A stretch of DNA of 36,671 nucleotides from Pseudomonadota bacterium (GTDB lineage Bacteria; Pseudomonadota; Alphaproteobacteria; Sphingomonadales; SMXR01), in assembly GCA_022566215.1 (NCBI GenBank), contig JADFJJ010000009.1, positions 1 through 36,671 on the forward strand. Direction: 5' to 3'. Position 1 is the first letter of the stretch. Every line of letters starts with the position of its first letter. Shown here one piece after another: positions 16,246 to 24,581 of the stretch. The translations under genes were made by a program, and so were the position numbers. The notes under the pieces were generated by a model that worked only from the letters and a program-made list of their open reading frames with translations, was not told where the DNA came from and ran no database searches.

Positions 16246-16905
16246 TTAATGGTATCTGCGTTTGCCGCGGTTTCCGTAGCGCCTGGGGATTTCGATGTGC
16301 GCGACAGACTGGGCAACCTGCTGGTAAGCTTCCAGCCTGAGCGCCCGCTCGATATTTGCGTAACCGCTCCGGCCCCAGGTATAAGCGTAACCATTACCGG
16401 TCACGGTCTCGAGCAACACCCCAAAAATCTCTATTGCCCGTTGGGCTTTTTCGATCTTGCCGCCAGAGTTGTTGTAAGAGCCATAGCGGCGGCTTAAGGG
16501 CTGGGATACTTCGCCATAAGCGCGGTCGCGGTAAAGCGTTTTGCCTGCCGCCTTGACGCGGATTTTGTAATCGTATTCCATCACCGCATAACCGCTGTGG
16601 TAACCCCTGTGGGGCTGGTCATAAATTTCCACGCGCGACAGATAGCCGTTGACCGAAATCGTGACATCGGCGTAGCGCGGGGAGGTGACAATGTTTACGT
16701 AGGGGTTATAGCGCACCAGGTAAGAGCCGATGACCTTCCCAAGCCGGGAATCGTGGCCGGCATCAACGTAAACGTCCACCACCTGTTTGCCGTATCCGCG
16801 GCCGCGGCCGAATTTAGGATCGGCCAGCGCTTCGGTTGCGGCCAGGCCGGCGGCCAATGTTCCCAAAGCCAGTGCGGAGAACATATAAGTTTTGAATTTG
16901 GTCAT
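16246..16905 (-). CDS. Exported Tyr/Arg/Gly-rich protein of 219 aa, function unknown
   Basis: The ATG at 16905 has AGGAG with a 7-nt spacer; the in-frame start at 16986 would add 27 residues before the signal peptide and lies within the operator region, so it is rejected. Residues 1-28 form a Sec signal peptide (MTKFKTYMFSALALGTLAAG, cleaved after EALA). The mature protein opens with a basic Gly-rich segment (DPKFGRGRGYGKQ), then a domain with alternating beta-type segments (VVDVYVDAGHDSRLGKVIGS; YADVTISVNGYLSRVEIYD; YDYKIRVKAAGKTLYRDRAY), and ends in a basic tail. There are no cysteines. It may be a periplasmic or surface-associated protein; I do not recognise the family. It has its own promoter and terminator and appears co-regulated with the 46-aa peptide. 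Confidence 0.8.
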   Translation of the reverse strand: MTKFKTYMFSALALGTLAAGLAATEALADPKFGRGRGYGKQVVDVYVDAGHDSRLGKVIGSYLVRYNPYVNIVTSPRYADVTISVNGYLSRVEIYDQPHRGYHSGYAVMEYDYKIRVKAAGKTLYRDRAYGEVSQPLSRRYGSYNNSGGKIEKAQRAIEIFGVLLETVTGNGYAYTWGRSGYANIERALRLEAYQQVAQSVAHIEIPRRYGNRGKRRYH

Positions 16906-16941
16906 CGTGTTTCTCCTTGCTGATATTGTTCTTAAGGCAAG

Positions 16942-16996
16942 AGAATACCAAACCCCGCCTGAACGATCGCTGAGCAAGTCATTCACTCGCGGTTCA
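16942..16996 (-). promoter_or_regulatory. Shared promoter/operator module, copy B (219-aa exported protein)
   Basis: Read on the + strand: CTGAAC (16959-16964), CTGAGC (16970-16975), TTCA (16982-16985) and GGTTCA (16991-16996), the same order and 11-bp spacings as copy A. Both copies also share TACCAAA at the promoter-proximal end and CTGAGCAAG in the middle. A -10-like TATTCT (minus strand, 16947-16942) lies 37 nt before the ATG. Confidence 0.65.
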
Positions 16997-17035
16997 GCGA
17001 AACCGGGCGGAAATAAGGCAGGGGGGTTGGGAAGG

Positions 17036-17635
17036 TCAGTCGATCAGGCCGAGGCTTTTTCCCCAATCGCTGTAATTGGTGGAACCGATGTCCTTTTCGT
17101 TCTGGGCTTTTCTGGCTTCCAGAGGTTTTTTCAAAACCGCTTCCAGACGCGCGGCATAGACCTGGTCGTGGGGATCGACGCCCATGGCATGAACCATGCG
17201 GTTCATGTAATTGAAAAGACTGGCGACCGCGGCGGCGTCATAGACCGCCTCCTCCGGCCAGCCGGCCTCGAGGATGGCCTCGGTATCCGCTTTTTCTATT
17301 TTTTCATGATCCAGGGTCAGCTTCCGGGCGTATTTCAGGACCGGAACCATTTTATCTTGAACGCCTGAGGCATCGATATCCTCAACCAGCCGGTCAAACA
17401 GGGTGGGGTCAACCCCGTAAAAAGCGGCGTAAACCCGGTGTGAATTAAAACAAAACCGGCAGCCATTCAGCCTTGAGACAAAAGCCGCGATCGTCTCCCG
17501 CTCGCCGATGGTTAGCGGCGAGGGGCCACGCAGGATCACGTCATGGAATTCCATCAGCGGCTTTATCCCTTTGGGAAAAGCCTTGAAGGCGTCCGCCAGG
17601 TGAACGGTTTCCGGAAAAGAAGGCAAATACGGCAT
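17036..17635 (-). CDS. AhpD-like (carboxymuconolactone decarboxylase fold) peroxidase-related protein
   Basis: An alkylhydroperoxidase-like protein of the CMD/AhpD fold. The ATG at 17635 has AAGGA seven nt upstream and gives 199 aa starting MPYLPSFPETVHLADAF; the ATG at 17662 lacks a ribosome site. The redox motif is Cys59-Arg-Phe-Cys62 with His66 (CRFCFNSH), and Glu45 lies in the GERE segment, as in the peroxidase-related subfamily. It probably reduces peroxides or acts in thiol redox chemistry in the cytoplasm; the substrate is unknown. It lies 30 nt after the secA stop on the same strand and may be co-transcribed with it. Confidence 0.85.
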   Translation of the reverse strand: MPYLPSFPETVHLADAFKAFPKGIKPLMEFHDVILRGPSPLTIGERETIAAFVSRLNGCRFCFNSHRVYAAFYGVDPTLFDRLVEDIDASGVQDKMVPVLKYARKLTLDHEKIEKADTEAILEAGWPEEAVYDAAAVASLFNYMNRMVHAMGVDPHDQVYAARLEAVLKKPLEARKAQNEKDIGSTNYSDWGKSLGLID

Positions 17636-17665
17636 TAATTTTCCTTTTGTGATTAAGGACATGAG

Positions 17666-20407
17666 CTAGGTCAGGCGGCCGTGACAATGTTTGTATTTTT
17701 TCCCCGACCCGCACGGGCACAGGGCATTGCGCGCCATCCGGCCCCAGGTGGAGGGATCTTCCGGGTCCATTTTCACCGCTTTTTTCCTTGAGATTATGGT
17801 TCCGGAAGGCGCTATCTGGCCCGGCTTTGGCCCGGGCGGCCGGGCTTCATTTTCACCAGTGAGCGGGTTAATGTGCTGCGGACGCATTTCCTGCTTTTTG
17901 GGTTTCAAAGACAACGGCCCGCGGTCGATATTGATGGCGATATGGGCCAGGATTTCGGAAACATGCTCCCTGACCTGGGTCAAAAGCCCTTCAAACATGG
18001 AAAACGCTTCGGTCTTGTATTCGTTCAAGGGGTCGCGCTGGCCGTAGGCCCTTAAAGCGACCACGCGACGCAGGTGATCGAGTGAGGAAAGGTGTTCTTT
18101 CCAGTCGTGATCCAGAGTGCGCAACAGGAACGTTTTTTCAACATAACACCATTCCTTTTCACCATAGAGTTCGACCTTGGCGGCGACCTGCTTGTCGACC
18201 TCGGCAATGATGCGCTCGGTCAGGATTTGTTCCTCAACCCCTTCTTCTTCCATCCATTTGCTTAAGGGCAGGTCGAGATTGAAGATGCGTTTGACCCTGA
18301 CGCCCAGGCCCTGGATGTCCCATTCTTCCGGGTACGATTTCGGCGGAATATGGGCTATGACCATGTCCTCGACCGTCTCACCGCGCATATCGGCGACTGT
18401 GTCCGAAACCACCTCCGCGTCCATGATCTCAAGGCGCTGTTCGTAGATGACCTTCCTTTGGTCGTTCATGACATTGTCGTATTTCAAGAGGTTTTTGCGG
18501 ATGTCGTAATTACGGGCCTCGACCTTTTCCTGGGCTTTTTCAATCGCCTTGTTGATCCACGGGTGAATAATCGCCTCGCCTTCCTCAATCCCCATCTTGA
18601 GCAGCATCGAATCCATTTTCTCGGGTCCGAAGATACGCATCAAATCGTCCTGTAACGACAGGTAAAACTTTGACCTGCCGGGATCGCCCTGGCGCCCGGA
18701 ACGGCCCCTCAGCTGGTTGTCGATGCGCCGGCTTTCATGGCGCTCGGTGCCGATCACGTAAAGGCCGCCGGCCTCCAGCACTTTGTTTCTATTGGCGGCG
18801 ATATCGGCTTTGATTTCCTTGACGGCCTGTTCGCGCTTGGCCTCGTCCTCGATCGGGTCGGCTTCGGTCTTGATGCGCATCTCAAGGTTTCCGCCGAGCT
18901 GGATATCGGTCCCGCGCCCGGCCATGTTGGTGGCGATTGTCACCGCCCCCGCGCGCCCGGCCTGAGAGATGATCGCCGCCTCCTGCTCGTGATAGCGGGC
19001 GTTCAGGACGTTGTGGCGGATTTTCTTTTTCTTCAGAATTTTCGAAAGGTCCTCTGATTTTTCGATCGAAATGGTGCCCACCAGCATCGGCTGGCCTTTT
19101 TTCTGGCAGGTTGCTATTTCTTCGACCAGGGCCTGGTATTTTTCCTTCTCGGTGCGGTAAAACTCATCGTTTTCATCGTCGCGGATAACCTCAACGTTGG
19201 TCGGAATTTCAACAACGTTGAGACCGTAAATATCGGCCAATTCCTGGGCTTCAGTGGCCGCGGTCCCGGTCATCCCGGCCAGTTTCGGGTACATGCGGAA
19301 ATAATTCTGGAAAGTGATTGAGGCCACGGTCTGGTTTTCCGGCTGGATTGGCACCCCTTCTTTGGCTTCAACCGCCTGGTGCAGGCCGTCCGACCAGCGC
19401 CGGCCTTCCATCATGCGGCCGGTGAATTCGTCAATGATTATCACCTTGTTGTCCTTGACGATATAATCGGTGTCGCGGGTGAACATGTTCTGGGCCTTCA
19501 GGGCCACGTTCACATGGTGGACCACTTCGGTGTTTTCATAATCGTAGAGGTTATCAGATTTCAGCAGGTCCGCTTTCAGGAGCAGCTGCTCGATCACCTC
19601 AATCCCCTCCTCGGTCAGGGTGATGGTGCGGTTCTTTTCCTCTTTCTCAAAATGGTCCTTTTTCAGTTTCTGGATCAGGCGGTCGACGGTGATGTAGAGG
19701 TCCGATTTATCCTGGGTCGGGCCTGAGATAATCAAGGGGGTGCGCGCTTCATCGATCAGAATGCTGTCGACCTCATCAATGATGGCGAAATTGAAATCCC
19801 GCTGGACCATTTCGGCCCTGGAGAAGGCCAGGTTGTCGCGCAGGTAATCGAATCCCAGCTCGTTGTTGGTGGTATAGGTGATGTCCGAACTATAGGCCTC
19901 CTTGCGCTGCTGGTTATTGAGCCCCGGGACAATGACCCCGACGCTTAAACCCAGGAAATTATAAATCTGGCCCATCCATTCGGCGTCACGGCGGGCCAGG
20001 TATTCGTTGACGGTGACGATATGGACGCCCTTTCCGGGGATGGCGTTCAGATATGCTGACAGGGTCGAGACCAGGGTCTTGCCCTCACCGGTTTTCATTT
20101 CGGCAACCTCACCCTTGTGGAGGACGATCCCGCCGATGATCTGGACATCGAAATGGCGCTGGCCAAGGGTTCTCTTCGCGGCCTCCCTGACCGTGGCGAA
20201 GACCTCGGGCAGAAGGTCATCCAGAGTTTCGCCGGCCTTGTAGCGGCGCTTGAATTCGGCTGTTTTTACCTTGATCTGGTCGTTTGAGAGCTTCTCGAAT
20301 TTTGGCTCCAGAGCATTAACGTCATCCACGGCCTTTTGATGCCCGCGGATAACGCGCTCATTGGTGGTGCCAAACACTCTTTTGGCCAGCAAACCGAGGG
20401 CTTTCAT
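17666..20407 (-). CDS. secA: Preprotein translocase ATPase SecA
   Basis: Motor ATPase that pushes unfolded preproteins through SecYEG. From the ATG at 20407 (AAAGGGAA upstream) it is 913 aa, normal for the family; the start at 20437 would add ten residues without homology. Visible features are Walker A MKTGEGKT (104-111), the DEAD-like [14 protein letters not shown], the preprotein cross-linking and helical scaffold regions, [25 protein letters not shown], and the C-terminal zinc-binding SEC-C motif with Cys897, Cys899, Cys908 and His909, which binds SecB and lipids. The promoter is at 20508-20536, with a leader of about 94 nt. Confidence 0.98.
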   Translation of the reverse strand: MKALGLLAKRVFGTTNERVIRGHQKAVDDVNALEPKFEKLSNDQIKVKTAEFKRRYKAGETLDDLLPEVFATVREAAKRTLGQRHFDVQIIGGIVLHKGEVAEMKTGEGKTLVSTLSAYLNAIPGKGVHIVTVNEYLARRDAEWMGQIYNFLGLSVGVIVPGLNNQQRKEAYSSDITYTTNNELGFDYLRDNLAFSRAEMVQRDFNFAIIDEVDSILIDEARTPLIISGPTQDKSDLYITVDRLIQKLKKDHFEKEEKNRTITLTEEGIEVIEQLLLKADLLKSDNLYDYENTEVVHHVNVALKAQNMFTRDTDYIVKDNKVIIIDEFTGRMMEGRRWSDGLHQAVEAKEGVPIQPENQTVASITFQNYFRMYPKLAGMTGTAATEAQELADIYGLNVVEIPTNVEVIRDDENDEFYRTEKEKYQALVEEIATCQKKGQPMLVGTISIEKSEDLSKILKKKKIRHNVLNARYHEQEAAIISQAGRAGAVTIATNMAGRGTDIQLGGNLEMRIKTEADPIEDEAKREQAVKEIKADIAANRNKVLEAGGLYVIGTERHESRRIDNQLRGRSGRQGDPGRSKFYLSLQDDLMRIFGPEKMDSMLLKMGIEEGEAIIHPWINKAIEKAQEKVEARNYDIRKNLLKYDNVMNDQRKVIYEQRLEIMDAEVVSDTVADMRGETVEDMVIAHIPPKSYPEEWDIQGLGVRVKRIFNLDLPLSKWMEEEGVEEQILTERIIAEVDKQVAAKVELYGEKEWCYVEKTFLLRTLDHDWKEHLSSLDHLRRVVALRAYGQRDPLNEYKTEAFSMFEGLLTQVREHVSEILAHIAINIDRGPLSLKPKKQEMRPQHINPLTGENEARPPGPKPGQIAPSGTIISRKKAVKMDPEDPSTWGRMARNALCPCGSGKKYKHCHGRLT

Positions 20408-20507
20408 GTATTCCCTTTCAATAGAATCCGATCGCATAAGGAACGGATCAGGATAAAGTCACCTTCCAGGATTATTCGGGATTCTCCTGAAAAAACCAGT
20501 CACAGGA

Positions 20508-20536
20508 GAGATAAGGTCGTGGAGTTAAAGTGTCAA
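20508..20536 (-). promoter_or_regulatory. Probable promoter of secA
   Basis: On the minus strand a perfect -35 TTGACA (20536-20531) and TATCTC (20513-20508) are 17 bp apart. Predicted start is near 20501. The leader down to 20407 includes a short CAGGA/TCCTG hairpin; I see no SecM-like arrest ORF. Confidence 0.55.
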
Positions 20537-20570
20537 CCAAGAGTGGGGAATAATAGGGAATTTATGCTCT

Positions 20571-20777
20571 TCAGCTTGCCGGAGTATTCGACATCGTCTC
20601 GGCGATATAATTCAGGAATTCACTCAGGCTGATGCCGATGGTCTTAAGGGCGACAATCATGATCAGGCTGATCAGGGCAACAAGAAGGCCGTATTCCATT
20701 ATAGCCACCCCGTCCCGTGATTTGAGAAGCCTGAAAGAGAAGTGGAAAAATATTTTCAGGAAGTTCTTTCGTATCAT
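20571..20777 (-). CDS. Flp/Fap-type (type IVb) pilin, orphan
   Basis: A 68-aa prepilin of the Flp family, the major subunit of tight-adherence (Tad) pili. The leader is basic and longer than usual (residues 1-23, ending KSRDG). Processing after Gly23 leaves a mature N-terminus VAIMEYGLLVALISLIMIVA with Glu at +5 and Tyr at +6, the Flp hallmark, and a single hydrophobic helix. No tad/cpa assembly genes or prepilin peptidase are in the window, so secretion would depend on distant genes. It lies upstream of secA on the same strand but is separated by the secA promoter. The Shine-Dalgarno is weak. Confidence 0.85.
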   Translation of the reverse strand: MIRKNFLKIFFHFSFRLLKSRDGVAIMEYGLLVALISLIMIVALKTIGISLSEFLNYIAETMSNTPAS

Positions 20778-20802
20778 AAAGCCCCCGCCAGTTTCTAATA
20801 TT

Positions 20803-20830
20803 ATTTTGGAAGATTTAAAACCAAAATTGG
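20803..20830. repeat. Inverted repeat between flp-like pilin and mutT
   Basis: ATTTTGG (20803-20809) and CCAAAAT (20821-20827) form a 7-bp inverted repeat with an 11-bp spacer, and the right arm is part of a second short dyad CCAAAATTGG (20821-20830). The AT-rich divergent intergenic position makes an operator possible. No regulator is identified. Confidence 0.35.
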
Positions 20831-20870
20831 TGTGTTTTGCCTTTCATTTGGGTATGATCGCCCATTCGAC

Positions 20871-21314
20871 ATGATCGCAAAGGGCAAAAACAGCAAAAAT
20901 TTTGATTTTCCCGGCCTTTTGGTGGTTGCGGTCTTGTTGGTGAACAAGAATCAACAGATTTTAATTGCCCGGAGGCCGGAGGGAAAATCAATGGCCGGCC
21001 TGTGGGAATTTCCCGGCGGCAAGGTTCATGCCGGTGAGACGGAAAAAGAAGCCCTCAGCCGCGAACTCACCGAAGAGCTGGCGATCACGGTGTCGCCAGC
21101 CTCGTTGCGCCGGGTGACGGAAATCTTGCACCAGTACGAGGATTTTCAGCTCATCATGCCGCTTTATCTGTGCCGCCGCTGGAGCGGGGACATTACCCCG
21201 CTTGAGGGTCAGAAAATTGTCTGGGTCTCCCCTGAGGACCTTCCGGACTATCCGATGCCGCCGGCTGATGCTCCCATAATAGGCCTAATTCCCGGATTCC
21301 TGAAAAAATTCTAG
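20871..21314 (+). CDS. mutT: Nudix hydrolase, MutT-like (8-oxo-dGTP diphosphatase)
   Basis: Predicted to hydrolyse 8-oxo-dGTP to the monophosphate, cleaning the nucleotide pool. From ATG 20871 the product is 147 aa with a complete Nudix box: Gly50, Glu56, Arg64, Glu65, Glu68 and Glu69 (GGKVHAGETEKEALSRELTE followed by ELAI). A GTG at 20832 would add 13 residues. Neither start has a Shine-Dalgarno; a -10-like TATGAT at 20853-20858 would put the transcript start only a few bases before 20871, so a leaderless mRNA is possible. The stop overlaps that of the convergent methyltransferase by 4 nt. Confidence 0.9.
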   Translation: MIAKGKNSKNFDFPGLLVVAVLLVNKNQQILIARRPEGKSMAGLWEFPGGKVHAGETEKEALSRELTEELAITVSPASLRRVTEILHQYEDFQLIMPLYLCRRWSGDITPLEGQKIVWVSPEDLPDYPMPPADAPIIGLIPGFLKKF

Positions 21315-22168
21315 GGTTTCAGAGCATCTGCCAGACTGGCCCTGGCGCTGCCCGGCTTTAGGGGTTTGGGCTGGTTCGGCCCGGGCGCCCAGCCGGTCAG
21401 GTAAATAAACTGGAAAGTGGCGGAAATACGGCCTTCCTGATCAGAAAAATTCTTGATGTAATACTCCGCCGCCCGCTCCAGGGTATCTTTACGGGAAAAC
21501 GTTTTCAGGCGGTCGAAAAGGGCATTGTTTTCCCCCATCGCTTTCAGTTCTTTCATCAGCACCAGCGGGTGCTGATAGCTGACCGTCAGGGTTTCTATAT
21601 CCGCCACCGGCATGGCGAACCCGGCCCGGGCCAGCAGGTCGCCGGCATCGCGCACGTCGGCAAACGGGGAAATCCGGGGGCTGGCCCCGCCGCTGGTCTC
21701 GGTCTCCGCGTAAAGCAGGCTTTCGCGCAGCTCCCTTAACGTCTCCCCACCCAAAAGAGAGGCCAAAAAAAGACCGTCCTCCCTCAATACCTCCCTGATC
21801 TGGATCAGGGCCCCGGGCAGGTCATTGACCCAGTGAAGGGTCAGGTTGCTTAAAACCAAATCGAAAGTTTTGGCCTTGAAGGGAAGTTCCTCTTCATCCA
21901 GCACCACCGACGTTTCCCCGGGCAAAGGGGACGCATCGCCGGACAAATCCGCCCGGACCACGCTTTTGGGCGGGATTTTCAGAAGTTTTCCACTGGCCAG
22001 CGGCCCGACCGCCAATAGCGCATGAAAATCCCGGTTGATGTCACGCAGACGCTCAGCCAGACCTGCCGCCCCCTCATGGAAAAGATAAAGGGTATCATCA
22101 TTTCCCGGGACGCCGCCGCGCCGCCGGCGCACCAGGGTGCGGTCAAATATGCGGTAGCTTCGTTCCAT
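21311..22168 (-). CDS. SAM-dependent methyltransferase-like protein (NDUFAF5/BioC-like)
   Basis: A class I Rossmann-fold protein of 285 aa, starting at the ATG at 22168 with AAGG about 6 nt upstream. Recognisable segments are RSYRIFDRTLVRRRR at the N-terminus, FDLVLSNLTLHWVNDLPGAL and REDGLFLASLLGGETLRELR, which match the alphaproteobacterial homologues of mitochondrial NDUFAF5 and resemble BioC. The glycine-rich SAM motif is degenerate: the usual DxGxGxG is replaced by LLAVGPLASGKLL. NDUFAF5 is known to hydroxylate an arginine of a complex I subunit, so that role, rather than methylation, is a reasonable inference. It lies between mutT and comF on the opposite strand. Confidence 0.85.
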   Translation of the reverse strand: MERSYRIFDRTLVRRRRGGVPGNDDTLYLFHEGAAGLAERLRDINRDFHALLAVGPLASGKLLKIPPKSVVRADLSGDASPLPGETSVVLDEEELPFKAKTFDLVLSNLTLHWVNDLPGALIQIREVLREDGLFLASLLGGETLRELRESLLYAETETSGGASPRISPFADVRDAGDLLARAGFAMPVADIETLTVSYQHPLVLMKELKAMGENNALFDRLKTFSRKDTLERAAEYYIKNFSDQEGRISATFQFIYLTGWAPGPNQPKPLKPGSARASLADALKP

Positions 22169-22215
22169 CAAAAGCCTTAAGATTATTTCACCTGTTGTTC
22201 TAATTTAGGCAGACA

Positions 22216-22998
22216 ATGATGAAAAGTGAACCGGCCATTTTAAGTAAAGGGATAAAAACCCCGCTGGCGGGTCTTTTGCGCAAGGGGCTGGATTTTATTC
22301 TTCCGCCGCTATGCTTCAGCTGCCGCGGGGCGGTCGAAACTCAAGGGGGGTTGTGTGTTGCGTGCTGGTCAACGCTCAGGTTTATCACCCGGCCGCATTG
22401 TGAGGTTTGCGGTTATCCTTTCCCGCACCAGATGCCGGGGGGCATGTTGTGCGCCTCGTGTCACCGGAAAAAGCCGGTTTACGACCGGGCGCTGGCGGCG
22501 ATCGCCTACAATCCAGCCAGCCGCCCGCTGATCCTTTCCTTCAAATATGGCGAGCGCACAGAGGGCTTGAAGACCATGGCCCGGTGGCTGAAATCGGCCG
22601 GAGCTGAACTGCTGCCGGAGACCGGCCTGATCATCCCGGTTCCCCTGCATCCAAGAAGGCTGTGGCAACGGCGCTTTAACCAGTCCGCCCTGCTGGCCCT
22701 GGCGCTGGCGAAGGCGACCGGAAAAGCAGTCGACGTCCTGGCCCTTTCCCGGAAGAAGAACACCCGCAGCCAGGGTGGCTTGAACCGCACCCAGCGGCAC
22801 CGCAATGTCTGGGCCGCCTTCCAGGTGCCGGGAAACAAAATAGAACGGATCAGGGGTAGGCACATTCTTCTGGTTGATGACGTGCTGACCACCGGGGCGA
22901 CCGCTGAGAATTGTGCCAGGGCCCTGAAAAAGGCTGGCGCGGACAAAGTTTTTGTCCTGACTCTCGCCCGCGTGGTGGAACCCTTGCGCAGACTTTGA
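22216..22998 (+). CDS. comF: ComF family phosphoribosyltransferase-like protein
   Basis: ComF proteins are linked to DNA uptake, where they support processing of incoming single-stranded DNA, and resemble amidophosphoribosyltransferases. The 260-aa protein has two zinc-ribbon cysteine clusters (Cys33, 36, 47, 50 and Cys62, 65, 79, 82) and a type I PRPP loop VDDVLTTGAT (220-229), with IPVPLHPRRLWQRRFNQSA before it. The start may be the first or second of two adjacent ATGs. It heads the run comF-grxC-nitrilase-DUF1178. Alphaproteobacteria often keep comF in this position without a full competence locus, so natural competence cannot be concluded. Confidence 0.92.
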   Translation: MMKSEPAILSKGIKTPLAGLLRKGLDFILPPLCFSCRGAVETQGGLCVACWSTLRFITRPHCEVCGYPFPHQMPGGMLCASCHRKKPVYDRALAAIAYNPASRPLILSFKYGERTEGLKTMARWLKSAGAELLPETGLIIPVPLHPRRLWQRRFNQSALLALALAKATGKAVDVLALSRKKNTRSQGGLNRTQRHRNVWAAFQVPGNKIERIRGRHILLVDDVLTTGATAENCARALKKAGADKVFVLTLARVVEPLRRL

Positions 22999-23005
22999 AA
23001 ATGCC

Positions 23006-23272
23006 ATGAAAAAACCACAGGTTGAGATTTATACGTCTATTTTGTGCGGATATTGTTCCCTGGCGAAGTCCCTGTTGAAACGAAAACAGATCGCCTACCG
23101 GGAAATTAATGTCAGCTTTCATCCCAAAAAACGCCGGGAAATGATCGCCCGGACCAAGGGACTTGCCTCAGTGCCGCAAATTTTTATCGGCGGCCTTCAT
23201 ATCGGTGGCTGTGATGATCTTTTTGCGCTGGACCGGGAGGGCAAGCTGGATTTGGGCCTGATCGGAAAATGA
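23006..23272 (+). CDS. grxC: Glutaredoxin 3 family protein with CGYC active site
   Basis: Small thiol-disulfide oxidoreductase using glutathione. The 88-aa protein has the thioredoxin fold with active site Cys14-Gly-Tyr-Cys17, the cis-proline glutathione-binding SVPQIFIGG and the GGCDDLFAL C-terminal motif. The usual GrxC active site is CPYC; Gly replaces Pro here, which should change the redox potential. It follows comF by 7 nt and overlaps the nitrilase start by 4 nt, so it sits within a coupled operon. Confidence 0.93.
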   Translation: MKKPQVEIYTSILCGYCSLAKSLLKRKQIAYREINVSFHPKKRREMIARTKGLASVPQIFIGGLHIGGCDDLFALDREGKLDLGLIGK

Positions 23273-24087
23273 GCACAAAACTTGACATAAGCCTGATCCA
23301 ACTTTGCTCGTCCGCCGATGTGGAAGAAAACATCGCCGCTGCCTCGGCTTTGATAAAGCAAGCCGCCGCCGCCGGCGCCCGGCTGATCCTGACGCCGGAA
23401 AACACCGCCCTGTTTGAAATGAACACCGGACGGCTGTTTGAAAAGGCGCAACCTGAGCAACAAAACAAGGCGCTGGAAACATTCACCCGGCTTGCCAGCG
23501 GCCTGAACGTCTGGCTCTTGGTTGGCTCCCTGGCGATCAAACTGAACGGGAAAAAACTCGCCAACCGCTCCTTTCTGATTTCCCCAAAAGGGATCGCCGC
23601 GCGTTATGACAAGATTCATATGTTCGATGTCAACCTCAAGGGGGGAGAAAGTTACCGCGAATCAAAAAACTTCCAGGCGGGATCAAAAGCGGTTGTAGGC
23701 GAAACTCCATGGGGTCCGCTGGGAATGACGGTCTGCTATGACTTGCGTTTTCCCTATCTCTACCGGCGCCTGGCGCACCAGGGCGCCAGCATGATCGCCG
23801 TGCCGTCCTCCTTTACCGCCCAGACCGGCAGGGCCCACTGGCATATCCTGTTGCGCGCCCGGGCGATTGAGACCGGGGCTTTTATCCTGGCGCCGGCGCA
23901 GGCCGCGCGGCACCCCGACGGGCGCGAGACCTTCGGCCATTCATTAGTGGTTGATCCCTGGGGCGGGGTTCTGCTAGATGCGGGTGATATTGAAAGCGGT
24001 GCTTTTAATATTACATTAGATTTAACAAAAATTAAAAAGGCCAGGGACGCCATCCCGGCCCTGAAACACGACAGGACCTTGAAATGA
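23269..24087 (+). CDS. Nitrilase-superfamily amidohydrolase (Nit1/NitFhit-like)
   Basis: Carbon-nitrogen hydrolase of 272 aa with a complete catalytic triad Glu44 (LTPENTALF), Lys115 (RYDKIHMFD) and Cys156 (VCYDLRFPYLY). The motifs are those of the Nit1 branch, whose members hydrolyse deaminated glutathione; that substrate is plausible next to a glutaredoxin gene but is inferred. The ATGA overlaps with grxC upstream and DUF1178 downstream indicate tight translational coupling, a gene set conserved in alphaproteobacteria. Confidence 0.92.
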   Translation: MSTKLDISLIQLCSSADVEENIAAASALIKQAAAAGARLILTPENTALFEMNTGRLFEKAQPEQQNKALETFTRLASGLNVWLLVGSLAIKLNGKKLANRSFLISPKGIAARYDKIHMFDVNLKGGESYRESKNFQAGSKAVVGETPWGPLGMTVCYDLRFPYLYRRLAHQGASMIAVPSSFTAQTGRAHWHILLRARAIETGAFILAPAQAARHPDGRETFGHSLVVDPWGGVLLDAGDIESGAFNITLDLTKIKKARDAIPALKHDRTLK

Positions 24088-24572
24088 TCGTTTTTGACCT
24101 GAAATGTGAACTTGATCACATCTTTGAAGTCTGGTTTTCCTCCAGCAAGGCGTTTGATACTCAGGTGCGGCTGGGGGAAATCGAATGCCCGGTGTGCGGT
24201 TCGGCCAAGGTGGAAAAGGCCGTGATGGCTCCCAATATTGCGAAAAAATCCAAGCTGGGCGCCGAAACTCCCGGGGACCAAGCCTTTTCAGACCCGGCTG
24301 GTGAAGAGCAGATCGGTTATACCCACCTGCCGAAACATCTGCGCCGGGAACTGGAGGGAGTTCTGGACAAAGTCCGCAAGCACGTCGAGGAAAATTGTGA
24401 ATACGTCGGCGCCAATTTTCCCGAGGAGGTTCGCAAAATGCACTATGGCGAGGCCCCCGAGAGGGGCATCTACGGCGAGGCGTCACGGGAAGAATCGCTG
24501 GATCTCCTGAAAGAGGGCATTGATGTCATCCCGGTTCCCGGCATTCGCAAACCCCGCCAAAGCGACGCTTAA
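24084..24572 (+). CDS. DUF1178 family protein
   Basis: Uncharacterised family typical of alpha- and betaproteobacteria. The 162-aa product starts MIVFDLKCELDHIFEVWFSS, with a zinc-ribbon-like arrangement of cysteines (LKC at residue 8, then CPVCGS near 38-41), a central variable region and a conserved C-terminal half containing FPEEVRKMHYGEAPERGIYG. Its function is unknown. It overlaps the nitrilase stop by 4 nt and is convergent with ubiG across 9 nt. Confidence 0.93.
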   Translation: MIVFDLKCELDHIFEVWFSSSKAFDTQVRLGEIECPVCGSAKVEKAVMAPNIAKKSKLGAETPGDQAFSDPAGEEQIGYTHLPKHLRRELEGVLDKVRKHVEENCEYVGANFPEEVRKMHYGEAPERGIYGEASREESLDLLKEGIDVIPVPGIRKPRQSDA

Positions 24573-24581
24573 GATTCTCTT

